From Bradyrhizobium arachidis (GTDB lineage: Bacteria > Pseudomonadota > Alphaproteobacteria > Rhizobiales > Xanthobacteraceae), in contig NZ_CP030050.1 in the NCBI RefSeq assembly GCF_015291705.1, positions 8,556,001 through 8,620,000 of the forward strand: a DNA stretch of 64,000 nucleotides, given 5' to 3'. Under the pieces are notes generated by a model, which was not told the DNA's origin, made no database searches, and saw nothing but the letters and a program-made list of their open reading frames with translations. A program made the translations under genes and the position numbers. Within the stretch, counting starts at the first letter, position 1. Each line of letters opens with the position of its first letter. Positions 8,633 through 17,425 of this stretch are shown here, in pieces.

Positions 8633-9022
8633 ATGGCGGACAAACCCACCAAAAAGGATTTCGGCAAACGCCGGCCGCCCGCTGAGCCGCCGCCTCCGCG
8701 GCCGCCGGTGAAGCGCTCCGGCCATGTCGCGCTGCTGGTGATGGGCACGATCGCGGTCGGCACCACCGCCTACACGCTGATGCCGCACCAGACCTGCGAG
8801 CCCTCCCCCGGCGCTGTGCCGGGGCAGACGACCACGACGTGCACCAGCAGCAGCAGTTCGTCAGGCGGCAGCGGCGGCTCGCGCTGGTCGTCGCGATCGA
8901 GCTTCTTCAGCAGCGACTCCTCGAGCCATTCCTCGTCGGGATCGTCGTCAGACTCTGGCTCCAGTAGCGTGAGCCGCGGCGGCTTCGGCTCGTTCGGCCA
9001 TGGTTTTTCGGGCGGCGGCTGA
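8633..9022 (+). CDS. Ser/Gly-rich membrane-anchored protein, YjfM-like position
   Basis: In this 129-residue protein a basic Pro-rich N-terminus (about 1-28) precedes one membrane segment (about 29-47, HVALLVMGTIAVGTTAYTL). A low-complexity Ser/Gly tail (about 66-129) ends in GHGFSGGG. Its ATG begins one base after the DUF350 stop, so the two are cotranscribed and probably translationally coupled. In E. coli the equivalent slot is YjfM (DUF1190), also a Ser-rich protein; homology is inferred from position and composition, not proven. Confidence 0.65.
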   Translation: MADKPTKKDFGKRRPPAEPPPPRPPVKRSGHVALLVMGTIAVGTTAYTLMPHQTCEPSPGAVPGQTTTTCTSSSSSSGGSGGSRWSSRSSFFSSDSSSHSSSGSSSDSGSSSVSRGGFGSFGHGFSGGG

Positions 9023-9086
9023 AGCGCGAGGTTTTGAATTCAACGCCGCGCGCCGCTCTGCTTTAAGTCGCGCGGGAGGATGCAAC

Positions 9087-9335
9087 ATGAAACGCTCGCG
9101 AAGGGTCATGCTGACGATGATGGGAAGTGCCGCAGTAGGTGCCGTCTCGATGGGATTTACCAGGCGCGAACAGCCATGTGGCTCCGGACTCGAAGCCGTT
9201 CCCGGCATCGACGGCAAGCCCTATTGCCGGCCGAGCTATGGCGGCTTCGGCAGCACGCTGCATCGCATGCACGGTGGGCATGGCAGGCACGGACATGGCC
9301 ATGGCGGTCATGGCCATGGCGGCCACGGCGGTTGA
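9087..9335 (+). CDS. Small exported His/Gly-rich protein
   Basis: An 82-residue protein with an RR-containing N-terminal leader (MKRSRRVMLTMMGSAAVGAV) and a C-terminal tail of repeated HGG/HGH units, including ten His in the last 25 residues. The tail could bind metal ions. The start at 9087 is set by a GGGAGGA Shine-Dalgarno 9 bases upstream. The gene ends 3 bp before the glutathionylspermidine-synthase-like gene, so it belongs to the same operon. I know no named family. Confidence 0.6.
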   Translation: MKRSRRVMLTMMGSAAVGAVSMGFTRREQPCGSGLEAVPGIDGKPYCRPSYGGFGSTLHRMHGGHGRHGHGHGGHGHGGHGG

Positions 9336-9338
9336 TCC

Positions 9339-10499
9339 ATGCAACGCATCGTCTGTCCCGAGCGCGATGACTGGCAAGAGACCGCCGAGCAATGCGGCTT
9401 CGCCTTCCATACCATCGACGGCGAGCGCTATTGGGACGAGCGCGCCTATTACGGCTTCACGCTCGACGAGATCGAGCGCGGCATCGAGACGCCGACCGCC
9501 GAGATCGACGCGATGTGCCTCGAGCTTGCCGGCCGCGTGATCGGCGACGACCGTTACTTGCGGCGCCTGAAGATTCCGGAGGCGTTCTGGAATTTGATCG
9601 CCGAGAGCTGGGAGCGCGACGACCGCAGCCTTTATGGCCGGCTCGATCTGAAGTTCGACGGCGACGGACCGCCGAAGCTGCTCGAATACAACGCGGATAC
9701 CCCGACATCGATCTTCGAGGCCGCGGTGTTTCAATGGACCTGGCTCGAACAGGCCATCGAACGCCGCATTATTCCGGCGCGCGCCGATCAGTTCAACTCC
9801 ATCCATGAGCGCCTGATCGAAGCGTGGAAGGCGATCGGCGACCGCCGGCATCTGCATCTCACCGGCACGACCGACAGCGAGGAAGACGCCGGCACGCTCG
9901 CTTATCTCGAAGACACCGCACGCCAGGCGGGCCTCTCGACCACGCTGCTCGACATCGAGGAGATTGGCTGGCGCGATGAAGCCGGCGGCTTCGTCGATCT
10001 CGACGATCGTGACATGGCGCTTGTCTTCAAGCTCTATCCCTGGGAGTGGATGTTCCAGGACGCCTTCGGCGCCAAACTCAAGGACGCGCCGACGCGCTGG
10101 ATCGAGCCACCGTGGAAGGCCGTGCTCTCCAACAAGGGCATCTTGCCGCTGCTCTGGGAGATGTTTCCGAACCATCCCAATCTGCTGCCGGCCTTCTTCG
10201 AGGACGATCCGCGTGCCGCTGAGCTCGGAACATCCTATGTGCGCAAGCCGCTGCTGTCGCGCGAAGGCGCCAATGTCACGCTGGTCTCCGGCGGCGTATC
10301 GCTTGTCGAGCAGGCCGGCCCCTACGGCGCAGAAGGTTTCGTGCGGCAGGCGCTATCGCCGCTGCCGAATTTCTCAGGCAACTATCCGGTGGTCGGAAGT
10401 TGGCTGGTGAACCACGAGCCGTGCGGCCTGTCGATCCGCGAGGACGAGAGCCCGATCACCGGCAACCGCTCGCGGTTTCTGCCGCATGCGATCTTGTGA
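9339..10499 (+). CDS. Glutathionylspermidine-synthase-like ATP-grasp protein (YjfC-like)
   Basis: This 386-residue single-domain protein matches the C-terminal synthetase half of E. coli Gsp (pre-ATP-grasp plus ATP-grasp fold), as in YjfC and YgiC. Visible family signatures include LKFDGDGPPKLLEYNADTPT (about 104-123) and YVRKPLLSREGANV (about 300-313). The amidase domain of bifunctional Gsp is absent. Such proteins form amide bonds from a carboxylate, ATP and an amine, but the acceptor for the YjfC group is not established. It is the last gene of the four-gene cluster, and a hairpin follows at 10503-10537. Confidence 0.8.
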   Translation: MQRIVCPERDDWQETAEQCGFAFHTIDGERYWDERAYYGFTLDEIERGIETPTAEIDAMCLELAGRVIGDDRYLRRLKIPEAFWNLIAESWERDDRSLYGRLDLKFDGDGPPKLLEYNADTPTSIFEAAVFQWTWLEQAIERRIIPARADQFNSIHERLIEAWKAIGDRRHLHLTGTTDSEEDAGTLAYLEDTARQAGLSTTLLDIEEIGWRDEAGGFVDLDDRDMALVFKLYPWEWMFQDAFGAKLKDAPTRWIEPPWKAVLSNKGILPLLWEMFPNHPNLLPAFFEDDPRAAELGTSYVRKPLLSREGANVTLVSGGVSLVEQAGPYGAEGFVRQALSPLPNFSGNYPVVGSWLVNHEPCGLSIREDESPITGNRSRFLPHAIL

Positions 10500-10502
10500 A
10501 AT

Positions 10503-10537
10503 GCGCTCGCGCCTCACCGGCAAAGGCGCGCGAGCGC
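10503..10537. terminator. Bidirectional hairpin between convergent genes
   Basis: Arms at 10503-10512 and 10528-10537 (GCGCTCGCGC and its complement) flank a 15-nt loop. It lies immediately after the plus-strand stop and 17 bp from the end of the convergent minus-strand gene. There is no T-run. Confidence 0.5.
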
Positions 10538-10553
10538 TAAGGTTCGTGCCGGC

Positions 10554-11024
10554 TTAGGGGGTCTTGACGATAAATCTTCCGTCGTAGAGGCCGGCGCCCT
10601 TGAACCCACTTTGCACGCTCTCGAAGCCGCCCGTGCCCGTCGCATTTGCGTACGTGCCGGTGCCCGACAAAATCGTGTATTCGCCCTTTGCCTTTCCGTC
10701 CTTGACCGCGCCGGCGTAGCGCGCCGTGATCGAGGAGCCGTCGTCGAAGGTGTAGGTGCTGTAACCGAATATCGGTCCTGAGCCCTTGAGCAAGTCGGAG
10801 GAATTGACGAAGTCCTTCACGGCAATACGGCCGTCCTTGAAGAAGGCAACGCCGAACATCTTGCCGGACATGACTGTCTGACCTTCGACATTCGCGACTT
10901 CGGTGACCTTGACGTCCATCGGCTTGGTGACGAGCTTGAATTCGAGCACCTGCTCGCCAGCAAAAGCCGTCGCGGGCAACGAGAGCGCCGCCAACAGGAA
11001 ATAAGAGGCACAAGACATTCGCAT
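10554..11024 (-). CDS. Exported protein with dirigent/AOC-barrel-like repeats
   Basis: A 156-residue protein with a clear signal peptide (MRMSCASYFLLAALSLPATAFA, cleavage after about 22), so it is exported. The body is beta-rich; the segment GTGTYANATGTGGFES (about 121-136) resembles the GTGxYxxAxGxG hallmark of the allene-oxide-cyclase/dirigent-like barrel fold seen in some bacterial secreted proteins. The function is unknown. The start is ATG at 11024; an ATG six bases downstream is also possible. It stands alone, convergent with the yjfC-like gene. Confidence 0.55.
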   Translation of the reverse strand: MRMSCASYFLLAALSLPATAFAGEQVLEFKLVTKPMDVKVTEVANVEGQTVMSGKMFGVAFFKDGRIAVKDFVNSSDLLKGSGPIFGYSTYTFDDGSSITARYAGAVKDGKAKGEYTILSGTGTYANATGTGGFESVQSGFKGAGLYDGRFIVKTP

Positions 11025-11288
11025 GGTATGTCCTCCTCAAAACAGGTCATGATCTTGAACGAATTCCCGCCTCGGTCGGGCGGGACGACCGGGACCATAG
11101 CACAACCGCCAGATGCTGATGAGGGCCGCGATCGCGTCGCATCACGGCGCGCGCTCTGCTGCGCGGTAGCCGAGTAATCTGCGCTGCTCAATTGCTGGTG
11201 AAGCGCCGCGCGCAATGGAGAGACCGGCAGGTGCTGCCGGTCATCCGCAACAACGTCGCTCACTCCGATCGCCGCGCCGTGCGGCAAA

Positions 11289-12161
11289 TCACCTCGCCGC
11301 GGCAACCTTCAGCGGCTGCGGCATCAATCCGCCCATCGGACGGCCGGAGCGTGCGGGATTGAGCTGATAGAGACCGCGGCGCTCGGTGATGGGACGGAAC
11401 GCATCGGTGATACCGACGACGGATTCGGCAGCGCCAAGCAGCAGCGTGCCGTCGGCTTCCAATCCCTTCGCCATCCGCTCGAAGATCACAGCCTTGGTAT
11501 CCTGATCGAAATAGATCAGCACGTTGCGGCAGAAGATCACGTCGAACGTGCCGAGATGGGAGAAATCCTGCAACAGGTTGAGCTGGCGGAACTGCACCAT
11601 GGCGCGGATATCGGCGTTGAGCTGCCAGAGCTCGCCGGTCTGCGTGAAGTACTTCATCAGGTGCTGGATCGGCAGGCCGCGTTGCACCTCGAACTGGCTG
11701 TAGACGCCGGCCTTGGATTTCTCCAGCACCTCCTGCGAGAGGTCAGTGGCGACGATCTCGATGCGCCAGCCGGCAAGAGCTGCGCCCATCTCCTTCACGC
11801 ACATCGCGATCGAATAGGGCTCCTGCCCCGTCGAGGACGCCGCCGACCAGATGCGCAAAGACTTGCGCGCCGCGCGCGCCCGGATCAGGCCCGGCAGGAT
11901 GGTTTCGCGCAGATGATCGAACGGGATCTTGTCGCGGTAGAAGAAGGTCTCGTTGGTGGTCATCGCTTCGACCACGTCGGTCGCAAGCCGGCCGTCGCCG
12001 TTCCGGATCTTAAGCACGAGATCGGGAATGCCAGGAAGACTTGCCTTGCGCGCGAGCGGCAGCAAGCGGCTCTCGACCAGATACTGCTTGTCGGCGGAGA
12101 GATCGAGACCGGAGCGCTCTTTCAGGAACTTGCGCAGATAATCGTAATCTGCGGGCGTCAC
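11289..12161 (-). CDS. cheR: Chemotaxis protein methyltransferase CheR
   Basis: A 290-residue SAM-dependent methyltransferase that adds methyl groups to glutamates of chemoreceptors. The N-terminal helical domain (about 1-75) and the methyltransferase domain are recognisable, with [28 protein letters not shown] and [14 protein letters not shown], the last two forming the SAM site. The start is GTG at 12161, overlapping the cheB stop by 4 bp (GTGA), which implies translational coupling. It is the last gene of the che block. No receptor gene lies in the window. Confidence 0.93.
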   Translation of the reverse strand: MTPADYDYLRKFLKERSGLDLSADKQYLVESRLLPLARKASLPGIPDLVLKIRNGDGRLATDVVEAMTTNETFFYRDKIPFDHLRETILPGLIRARAARKSLRIWSAASSTGQEPYSIAMCVKEMGAALAGWRIEIVATDLSQEVLEKSKAGVYSQFEVQRGLPIQHLMKYFTQTGELWQLNADIRAMVQFRQLNLLQDFSHLGTFDVIFCRNVLIYFDQDTKAVIFERMAKGLEADGTLLLGAAESVVGITDAFRPITERRGLYQLNPARSGRPMGGLMPQPLKVAAAR

Positions 12162-13357
12162 GAGCGGTCTCCCGCGAACAGGCGATTGACCTTGGCGCCG
12201 ATCTGGTTGAGCGGCAGGATCGCCGCGCAGATGCCGGCATTGGCCGCCGCGCCCGGCATGCCCCAGACCACGCTGGAGGCTTCGTCCTGAGCGATCACGC
12301 TGCCGCCGGCCGCGACGATGTCCTTGCCGCCGCGCATGCCGTCCGAGCCCATGCCCGTCAGGATCACGGAGAGAATGTTGCCGTGCCAGATGTCGATGGC
12401 GGAGGTGAACAGCGGATCGACCGCGGGCTTGCAGAAATTGACCGCGGGACCATCGTCGAGCGCGATCGCGACGTCCGCGCCGCTGCGGGCGACGCGCATG
12501 TGCTTGCCGCCGGGCGCAAGATAAATCCGTCCCGGCTTCACCGGCTCGCCATCGACCGCCTCGGCTGCCGGCCGGCGGCTCGAACGCGCCAGATGCTCGG
12601 CGAGAATGGTGGTGAAGGTCGGAGGCATGTGCTGGGTGATCAGCACGGGGAAGCGATCGATCACCGGGCCGAGCTCGGTGACGAGCGCCATCAGCGCCTG
12701 CGGACCGCCGGTCGAGGAGCCGATCAGCAGCACCTTCGGGACCTGGGTCGAGAACGGACGGGTCGACAACGCGGCTGACGACGGCGCATGCACGGCCGGC
12801 GCCGGTGCGGGCGCAGCAGGCCTCGCGACGGCCGGTCCGCGTGCGGCCGGAGCCGGGCTCGCGGGCGCCAGCGGCGGGCTCGCAACCGCGGGCTTGCGGC
12901 GCAGCCGCGCGCCGAGGTGACGGATCTTCTGGATCAGGTCGTGATGAAAGATGTCCGCGGCCTGCGCCTCGCGCGTCGATTCCGGCTTCGGAATGTAATC
13001 GGCCGCGCCGAGCGACAGCGCCTTGAAGCTGATCTCCGCGTTGCGGCGGGTCAGGGTCGAAGCCATGATGATGACGAGGTCGCGCTTCTTCGCCAGCAGT
13101 CGCGGCAGCGCCGACAGACCGTCGAGCTCGGGCATTTCGATGTCGAGCACGGCAACATCCGGATTGATGCGTTCGAGCTGGTTGACCGCCTCGAGCCCGG
13201 TGCGCAAGGAGGCTGCGACCTCCATGTCGTGCTCGGCACCGATCCAGCGCGAGATCAGACCGCGGATGACGACGGAGTCATCGACGACCATCACCCGCAG
13301 CGGCCCGGCTTCGCGCGAGGGACCCGTGGTCGAATTACCTGCGAACGCAACACTCAT
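12158..13357 (-). CDS. cheB: Chemotaxis response regulator/methylesterase CheB
   Basis: This 399-residue protein has a receiver domain at about 20-140 (phospho-acceptor Asp72 in [11 protein letters not shown]) and a C-terminal methylesterase domain at about 205-395. The nucleophile motif is [11 protein letters not shown], the His motif ITQHMPPTF and the Asp motif MGSDGMRGG. An unusually Ala/Pro-rich linker (about 155-200) joins the two. It removes methyl groups from receptors to allow adaptation. It is cotranscribed with cheR through a 4-bp overlap. Confidence 0.94.
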   Translation of the reverse strand: MSVAFAGNSTTGPSREAGPLRVMVVDDSVVIRGLISRWIGAEHDMEVAASLRTGLEAVNQLERINPDVAVLDIEMPELDGLSALPRLLAKKRDLVIIMASTLTRRNAEISFKALSLGAADYIPKPESTREAQAADIFHHDLIQKIRHLGARLRRKPAVASPPLAPASPAPAARGPAVARPAAPAPAPAVHAPSSAALSTRPFSTQVPKVLLIGSSTGGPQALMALVTELGPVIDRFPVLITQHMPPTFTTILAEHLARSSRRPAAEAVDGEPVKPGRIYLAPGGKHMRVARSGADVAIALDDGPAVNFCKPAVDPLFTSAIDIWHGNILSVILTGMGSDGMRGGKDIVAAGGSVIAQDEASSVVWGMPGAAANAGICAAILPLNQIGAKVNRLFAGDRS

Positions 13358-13432
13358 TACTCACCAACTCAGACTGAAACGGTTCAGTTGAAAACAATCG
13401 CCGAAGGATCCGTTCAGCCTCCGGGAGTTCGC

Positions 13433-13798
13433 TCAGATAAGTCCGACTTCCTGGAATTTCGCCGTCACGATGTCCTTGTCGAACGGCTTCATGATGTACT
13501 CGTTGGCACCGGCGTGCAGCGCACGCGCGATATGGGCGACGTCGTTCTCGGTGGTGCAGAACACCACTTTGGGCTGGTCGCCGCCGGGCATGCGCCTGAG
13601 ATGGCCGAGGAATTCGTAGCCGTCCATCACGGGCATGTTCCAGTCGAGCAGCACCGCGTCGGGAAGTCCGCGCTTGCAGGCCTCAAGCGCCTTCTCACCG
13701 TCCTCGGCTTCGAGGATCTGGAAGTCGAGGCCCTCCAGGATCCGGCGCGCAACCTTGCGGATGACGCTGGAATCATCAACGACGAGACAAGTTCGCAT
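13433..13798 (-). CDS. cheY: Chemotaxis response regulator CheY
   Basis: A 121-residue single receiver domain: acidic pair VVDDSS at 6-11, phospho-acceptor Asp52 in LLDWNMPVMDG and Lys in MKPFDKD. It carries phosphoryl signals from CheA to the flagellar motor, or acts as a phosphate sink. The start is ATG at 13798; an upstream in-frame start would add 16 residues not typical of CheY. It lies between cheW and cheB. Confidence 0.9.
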   Translation of the reverse strand: MRTCLVVDDSSVIRKVARRILEGLDFQILEAEDGEKALEACKRGLPDAVLLDWNMPVMDGYEFLGHLRRMPGGDQPKVVFCTTENDVAHIARALHAGANEYIMKPFDKDIVTAKFQEVGLI

Positions 13799-13872
13799 GT
13801 GAACCTCTGCTTCCTCCCCCTTCGCGGGGGGCACTTCCAATTGCAAGTCCGTTGGCGGCGCTTGCTGTCGTA

Positions 13873-14343
13873 TCAGGCCGCCATCATCTCGGGCGCGAGC
13901 TCGAGCACGCGATCGACGTCGAGGACGACCATGAGCTGGCCGTCGAGACGGTGGACGCCGCCGGCGAGCTTGGCCATGCGGGGGTCGAGGTTGACGGGGT
14001 TCTCCTCCATGCCGGCCTCGGGCAGGCGCAGCACCTCGCCGATCTGGTCGATCAGGAGGCCGTAGGATTCACCGCGGAGGTCAACGCCGACCGCCATCGG
14101 CGCCTTGCCGTCCTCGGCCTTGGGCAGGCCGAGACGGGCGCGCATGTCGATCACGGTGACGATGCGGCCGCGCAGGTTCAACACGCCGGCGATCTCGCGC
14201 GAGGCCAAGGGAACGCGGGTGACGCGCTCGGGCATGAACACGTCCTGGACGCGGGAGATCGGCAGGCCGAACAGCTGGCCGCCGATCATCGCGGTGACGT
14301 ATTCGACCATGGCACCTTCGCCAACTTGCGTCTTCTTGCTCAT
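13873..14343 (-). CDS. cheW: Chemotaxis coupling protein CheW
   Basis: A 156-residue single CheW domain (about 10-150) with the landmarks GQLFGLPISRVQDVF, LNLRGRIVTVIDMRARLGL and YGLLIDQIGEVLRL. It links CheA to chemoreceptors in signalling arrays. It is separated from cheA by 83 bp that contain a palindromic repeat (14378-14426), so expression relative to cheA may be reduced or independent. Confidence 0.93.
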   Translation of the reverse strand: MSKKTQVGEGAMVEYVTAMIGGQLFGLPISRVQDVFMPERVTRVPLASREIAGVLNLRGRIVTVIDMRARLGLPKAEDGKAPMAVGVDLRGESYGLLIDQIGEVLRLPEAGMEENPVNLDPRMAKLAGGVHRLDGQLMVVLDVDRVLELAPEMMAA

Positions 14344-14377
14344 ATCGTCTCTCCTCGTCCTAGCCGCTCTTTTGTTT

Positions 14378-14426
14378 GAGCATGATCTGGTCGGAAAACC
14401 GCTTCACACTTTTCCGGATCATGCTC
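14378..14426. repeat. GAGCATGATC palindromic repeat between cheA and cheW
   Basis: Imperfect inverted repeat with GAGCATGATC at 14378-14387 and GATCATGCTC at 14417-14426, and inner TCGGAAAA/TTTTCCGG arms. It abuts the cheA stop codon. This element type is widespread between genes in Bradyrhizobium (recalled, not searched). It could form an RNA hairpin that modulates cheA-cheW readthrough. Confidence 0.6.
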
Positions 14427-17228
14427 TTAGGCCGCGGCCCGGCTCAGCTCGGAGGCGCCGGCCGCGCCCGCGGTCTGCTCCTTCAGCGCCGCGATCAGGC
14501 CGGGACGGTCGAACTTGGCGACATAGTCGTGGAAGCCGGCCTGACGGCCGCGCTCGATCGCCGCCGGCGACACCAGCGCCGACAGGCCGATGATCGGCGT
14601 TGCCGCAAGGTTGTTGTCGGAGCGGATCACTTCCGCGAACTCGAACCCGTTCATGTCCGGCATCTCGATGTCGGTCAGGATCACGTCGAAGCTTTGCGCG
14701 CGCAGCGCCGCGAGGCCCTCCTGCGCGGTTGGCGCGGTGCGGACGCGGTAGCCCGCGGCCTTGAGTACCGGAGCCAGCATGTTGCGGAAGAACGCGGAGT
14801 CGTCGACCAGCAGCACCGACTGCGAATGCATCGACGGCTTCATCTCCTTGCGGGTGAACCAGTCGGCGAACGCCATCGGCAGGAAATGGCCGACGTCGAT
14901 CACTTCGGTGGCCTGGCCCTTGATCACGGCCGAGCCGAGAATGCCGGAGGAGGAGCCGCCGACCTCGATGTTGAGCCGTTCCTCGACGATGTCGATGATC
15001 TCGTCGACGACGAGGCCCATGGAGCGGCCGTCATCGGCGAACACCAGGATCGGCTGGGCGCCCTGGCTGGCGATGGTGACGCTCTCCATGGCGACCAGCG
15101 GCATCAGCTGCTCGCGGTACTGCACCATGTAGCGGCCGTTCGAGAACTCGATCTTGTCGGCCGGCAGCTCTTCCAGGCGCGTGACGAGCCCGAGCGGGAC
15201 CGCCTTGGGCTGGGACGAGCCGGCGCGGAAGACGAGGAGCGAGGTGGTCTGCTCGCCCGAGCCGATGTGGTGCGCGCCGTTCTCGTCGGCCATGTCATGG
15301 GCCGAGGAGCCAGCGGCGCCGAGCGCTTTCGCAATGCCGTTGGGGTCGATGATCATGATGACGGCGCCATCGCCCAGGATGGTGTTGCCGGAGAACATGT
15401 CGATGTGACGGAGCTTCGTCGACATCGGCTTCACGACGATTTCTTCGGTATGGAACACGCCGTCGACGACGATGCCAAACGTCTGGCTGCCGACCTGGGT
15501 GACCACGATGAAGCCGTTCTCGGGATCGGAGGCCGCGCCGTCGTCGATCTTGAGCAGCTTCTTGAGGTGGATCAGCGGCAGCAGCTTGTTGCGCAACCTG
15601 AGGACCGCGGTGTCCTTGATGCGCTCGATGCGGTGCTCGGAGTTGGCGCGGGCGCGCACCAGCTCGACCACCGAGAGCTGCGGAATGGCAAAGCGGTCAC
15701 CGGCGGCTTCGACGATCAGCGCAGAGACGATGGCGAGGGTCAGCGGGATCTTGATGGTGACGGAGGAGCCTTCACCGGCCACCGACTTGATGTCGATGGT
15801 GCCGCCGATCTGGTCGATATTGGTGCGCACCACGTCCATGCCGACGCCGCGGCCCGAGACCGAGGTGATGGCAGCCGCGGTCGAGAAGCCGGGCGCGAAG
15901 ATGAACTTGTGGATCTGCGCTTCGCTCATCTTCTCGAGCTCGGCCTCGGTGACGAGACCGGAGGAGAGCGCCTTGGCCTTGATCTTCTCGGTGTTGAGAC
16001 CGCGGCCATTGTCGGCGATGCAGATGATGATGTGGCCGCCTTCGTGATAGGCGGACAGCCTGATAGTGCCCTGCTCGCCCTTGCCGGAGGCGAGACGCTC
16101 GGCGGGGGTCTCCAGGCCATGATCGGCGGAGTTGCGCACCATGTGGGTGAGCGGGTCCTTGATCAGGTCGAGCACCTGGCGGTCGAGCTCGGTGTCGGCG
16201 CCGTGCATCTCCAGCTCGATCTGCTTGCCGAGTTCGCTGGAGAGGTCGCGGACGATGCGGGGCAGCTTCTGCCAGGCATTGCCGATCGGCTGCATGCGCG
16301 TCTTCATGACGCCCTCCTGCAGCTCGGCGGTGACGTTGGAGAGGCGCTGCAGCGGCACCTTGAACTCGGTGTCCTCGTTGCGGCGGGAGATCTCCAAGAG
16401 CTGGTTGCGGGTCAAGACCAGCTCGGAGACCATGGTCATCAGGTGCTCCAGCGTATCCACGTTGACGCGGATCGACTGGTTGGCGATGCGGTCGCCCTCG
16501 CCGGCACTCTCGTCGGCCATCGACTTCTTCGGCGCGGCCTTTTCCTTGGCGGGCTTTGCAGTTTCCTTGGCTTCCTTCGCTGCGGGAGCGGGAGCTTCGG
16601 CAGCCGGCGCAGGTGCGGGCTCGGCCTTGGCAACGGGCGCGGGGGCTGGGGCTTCGATCGCGGTCTCGCGGAAGGCGCGCTCGAGCTCGTCGAGCGAGAC
16701 TTCGCCCGGACGCAGCGGGCGCTCCAGGGTCTGATCGATCAGCGTGCCGGTCGTCATCTCTTTTGCAGGAGCAGGTGCAGCGGCGGGCGCTTCCGGCACC
16801 AGCGGGGGGGCTTCAGCAACGGGAGCGGCAGCACCTGCCGCCATTGCGGCCATGCCCTGCTCGACCATCGCTTCCAGCTTGTCGATGAGATCGCGGTCGT
16901 TGCCCTCCGGCTCGGCCTCGGTTGCCTCGAGGCCGGCCAGAATCTCCTTGATGCGGTCGATCGAGGACAGGATCACGGTCACGGCCTGGCCGGTCACCGG
17001 CATGCCGTCGCGGAATTTGCCCATCAGGGTCTCGCCGGCATGGGCCAGCGCTTCGAGCCGCGGCAGGCCAAGGAAGCCGCAGGTGCCCTTGATGGTGTGG
17101 ACGAGGCGGAAGATGTTATCCAGAATCTTGGCGTTGTTCGGCTCCTGCTCGAACTTCACCAGCTGATTGTCGACGGTGTCCAGGCTTTCGCTGGTCTCCG
17201 TCAAAAACTCCCGCAACAGATCATCCAT
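14427..17228 (-). CDS. cheA: Hybrid chemotaxis histidine kinase CheA with extra CheW and receiver domains
   Basis: A 933-residue kinase of the chemosensory array. Domain order: Hpt with phospho-His44 (LVHTIKGTCGFL, about 1-110), an Ala/Pro-rich linker (about 130-230), dimerisation (about 250-320), HATPase (about 320-500, HMVRNSADHGLE, DNGRGLN and GRGVGMDVV), CheW-like P5 (about 500-640), a second CheW-like segment (about 650-790), and a C-terminal receiver (about 800-920, VLLVDDSAFFR, ILTDIEMPDMNG). Classical CheA ends after P5; the extra coupling domain and receiver are extensions known from other alphaproteobacterial CheA proteins. The receiver may act as an internal phosphate sink. Confidence 0.92.
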   Translation of the reverse strand: MDDLLREFLTETSESLDTVDNQLVKFEQEPNNAKILDNIFRLVHTIKGTCGFLGLPRLEALAHAGETLMGKFRDGMPVTGQAVTVILSSIDRIKEILAGLEATEAEPEGNDRDLIDKLEAMVEQGMAAMAAGAAAPVAEAPPLVPEAPAAAPAPAKEMTTGTLIDQTLERPLRPGEVSLDELERAFRETAIEAPAPAPVAKAEPAPAPAAEAPAPAAKEAKETAKPAKEKAAPKKSMADESAGEGDRIANQSIRVNVDTLEHLMTMVSELVLTRNQLLEISRRNEDTEFKVPLQRLSNVTAELQEGVMKTRMQPIGNAWQKLPRIVRDLSSELGKQIELEMHGADTELDRQVLDLIKDPLTHMVRNSADHGLETPAERLASGKGEQGTIRLSAYHEGGHIIICIADNGRGLNTEKIKAKALSSGLVTEAELEKMSEAQIHKFIFAPGFSTAAAITSVSGRGVGMDVVRTNIDQIGGTIDIKSVAGEGSSVTIKIPLTLAIVSALIVEAAGDRFAIPQLSVVELVRARANSEHRIERIKDTAVLRLRNKLLPLIHLKKLLKIDDGAASDPENGFIVVTQVGSQTFGIVVDGVFHTEEIVVKPMSTKLRHIDMFSGNTILGDGAVIMIIDPNGIAKALGAAGSSAHDMADENGAHHIGSGEQTTSLLVFRAGSSQPKAVPLGLVTRLEELPADKIEFSNGRYMVQYREQLMPLVAMESVTIASQGAQPILVFADDGRSMGLVVDEIIDIVEERLNIEVGGSSSGILGSAVIKGQATEVIDVGHFLPMAFADWFTRKEMKPSMHSQSVLLVDDSAFFRNMLAPVLKAAGYRVRTAPTAQEGLAALRAQSFDVILTDIEMPDMNGFEFAEVIRSDNNLAATPIIGLSALVSPAAIERGRQAGFHDYVAKFDRPGLIAALKEQTAGAAGASELSRAAA

Positions 17229-17358
17229 GAAAACAGGCCTTCATACAGGGAGGGCGCGCACGAGGCGTGATGCGCCATTTCGGAATGAAGCCAGCTTCAC
17301 CGCAAAGCGTTTAATAATGGTTGAGTATGTGCAAAAGAACGGAACCAACAAAGAGATA

Positions 17359-17385
17359 AGGCGCTCCGGACAAGCCGAAGCGCCT
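17359..17385 (-). terminator. Possible terminator downstream of chpT
   Basis: A 7-bp stem (17359-17365 with 17379-17385) is followed on the minus strand by TTATCTCTTTGTT. It lies 40 bp past the chpT stop and before cheA, so chpT may be only partly cotranscribed with the che genes. Confidence 0.4.
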
Positions 17386-17425
17386 CGTAAAGATTGGATT
17401 AACGATTCGGCCGCGGCGGGCGCGT

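Noticed and set aside
14376..17270. A 964-codon open frame on the plus strand opposite cheA
   Set aside because: It mirrors the high-GC codon pattern of cheA, has Arg/His/Asp-rich nonsense composition, and no family motif; cheA on the other strand is certain.
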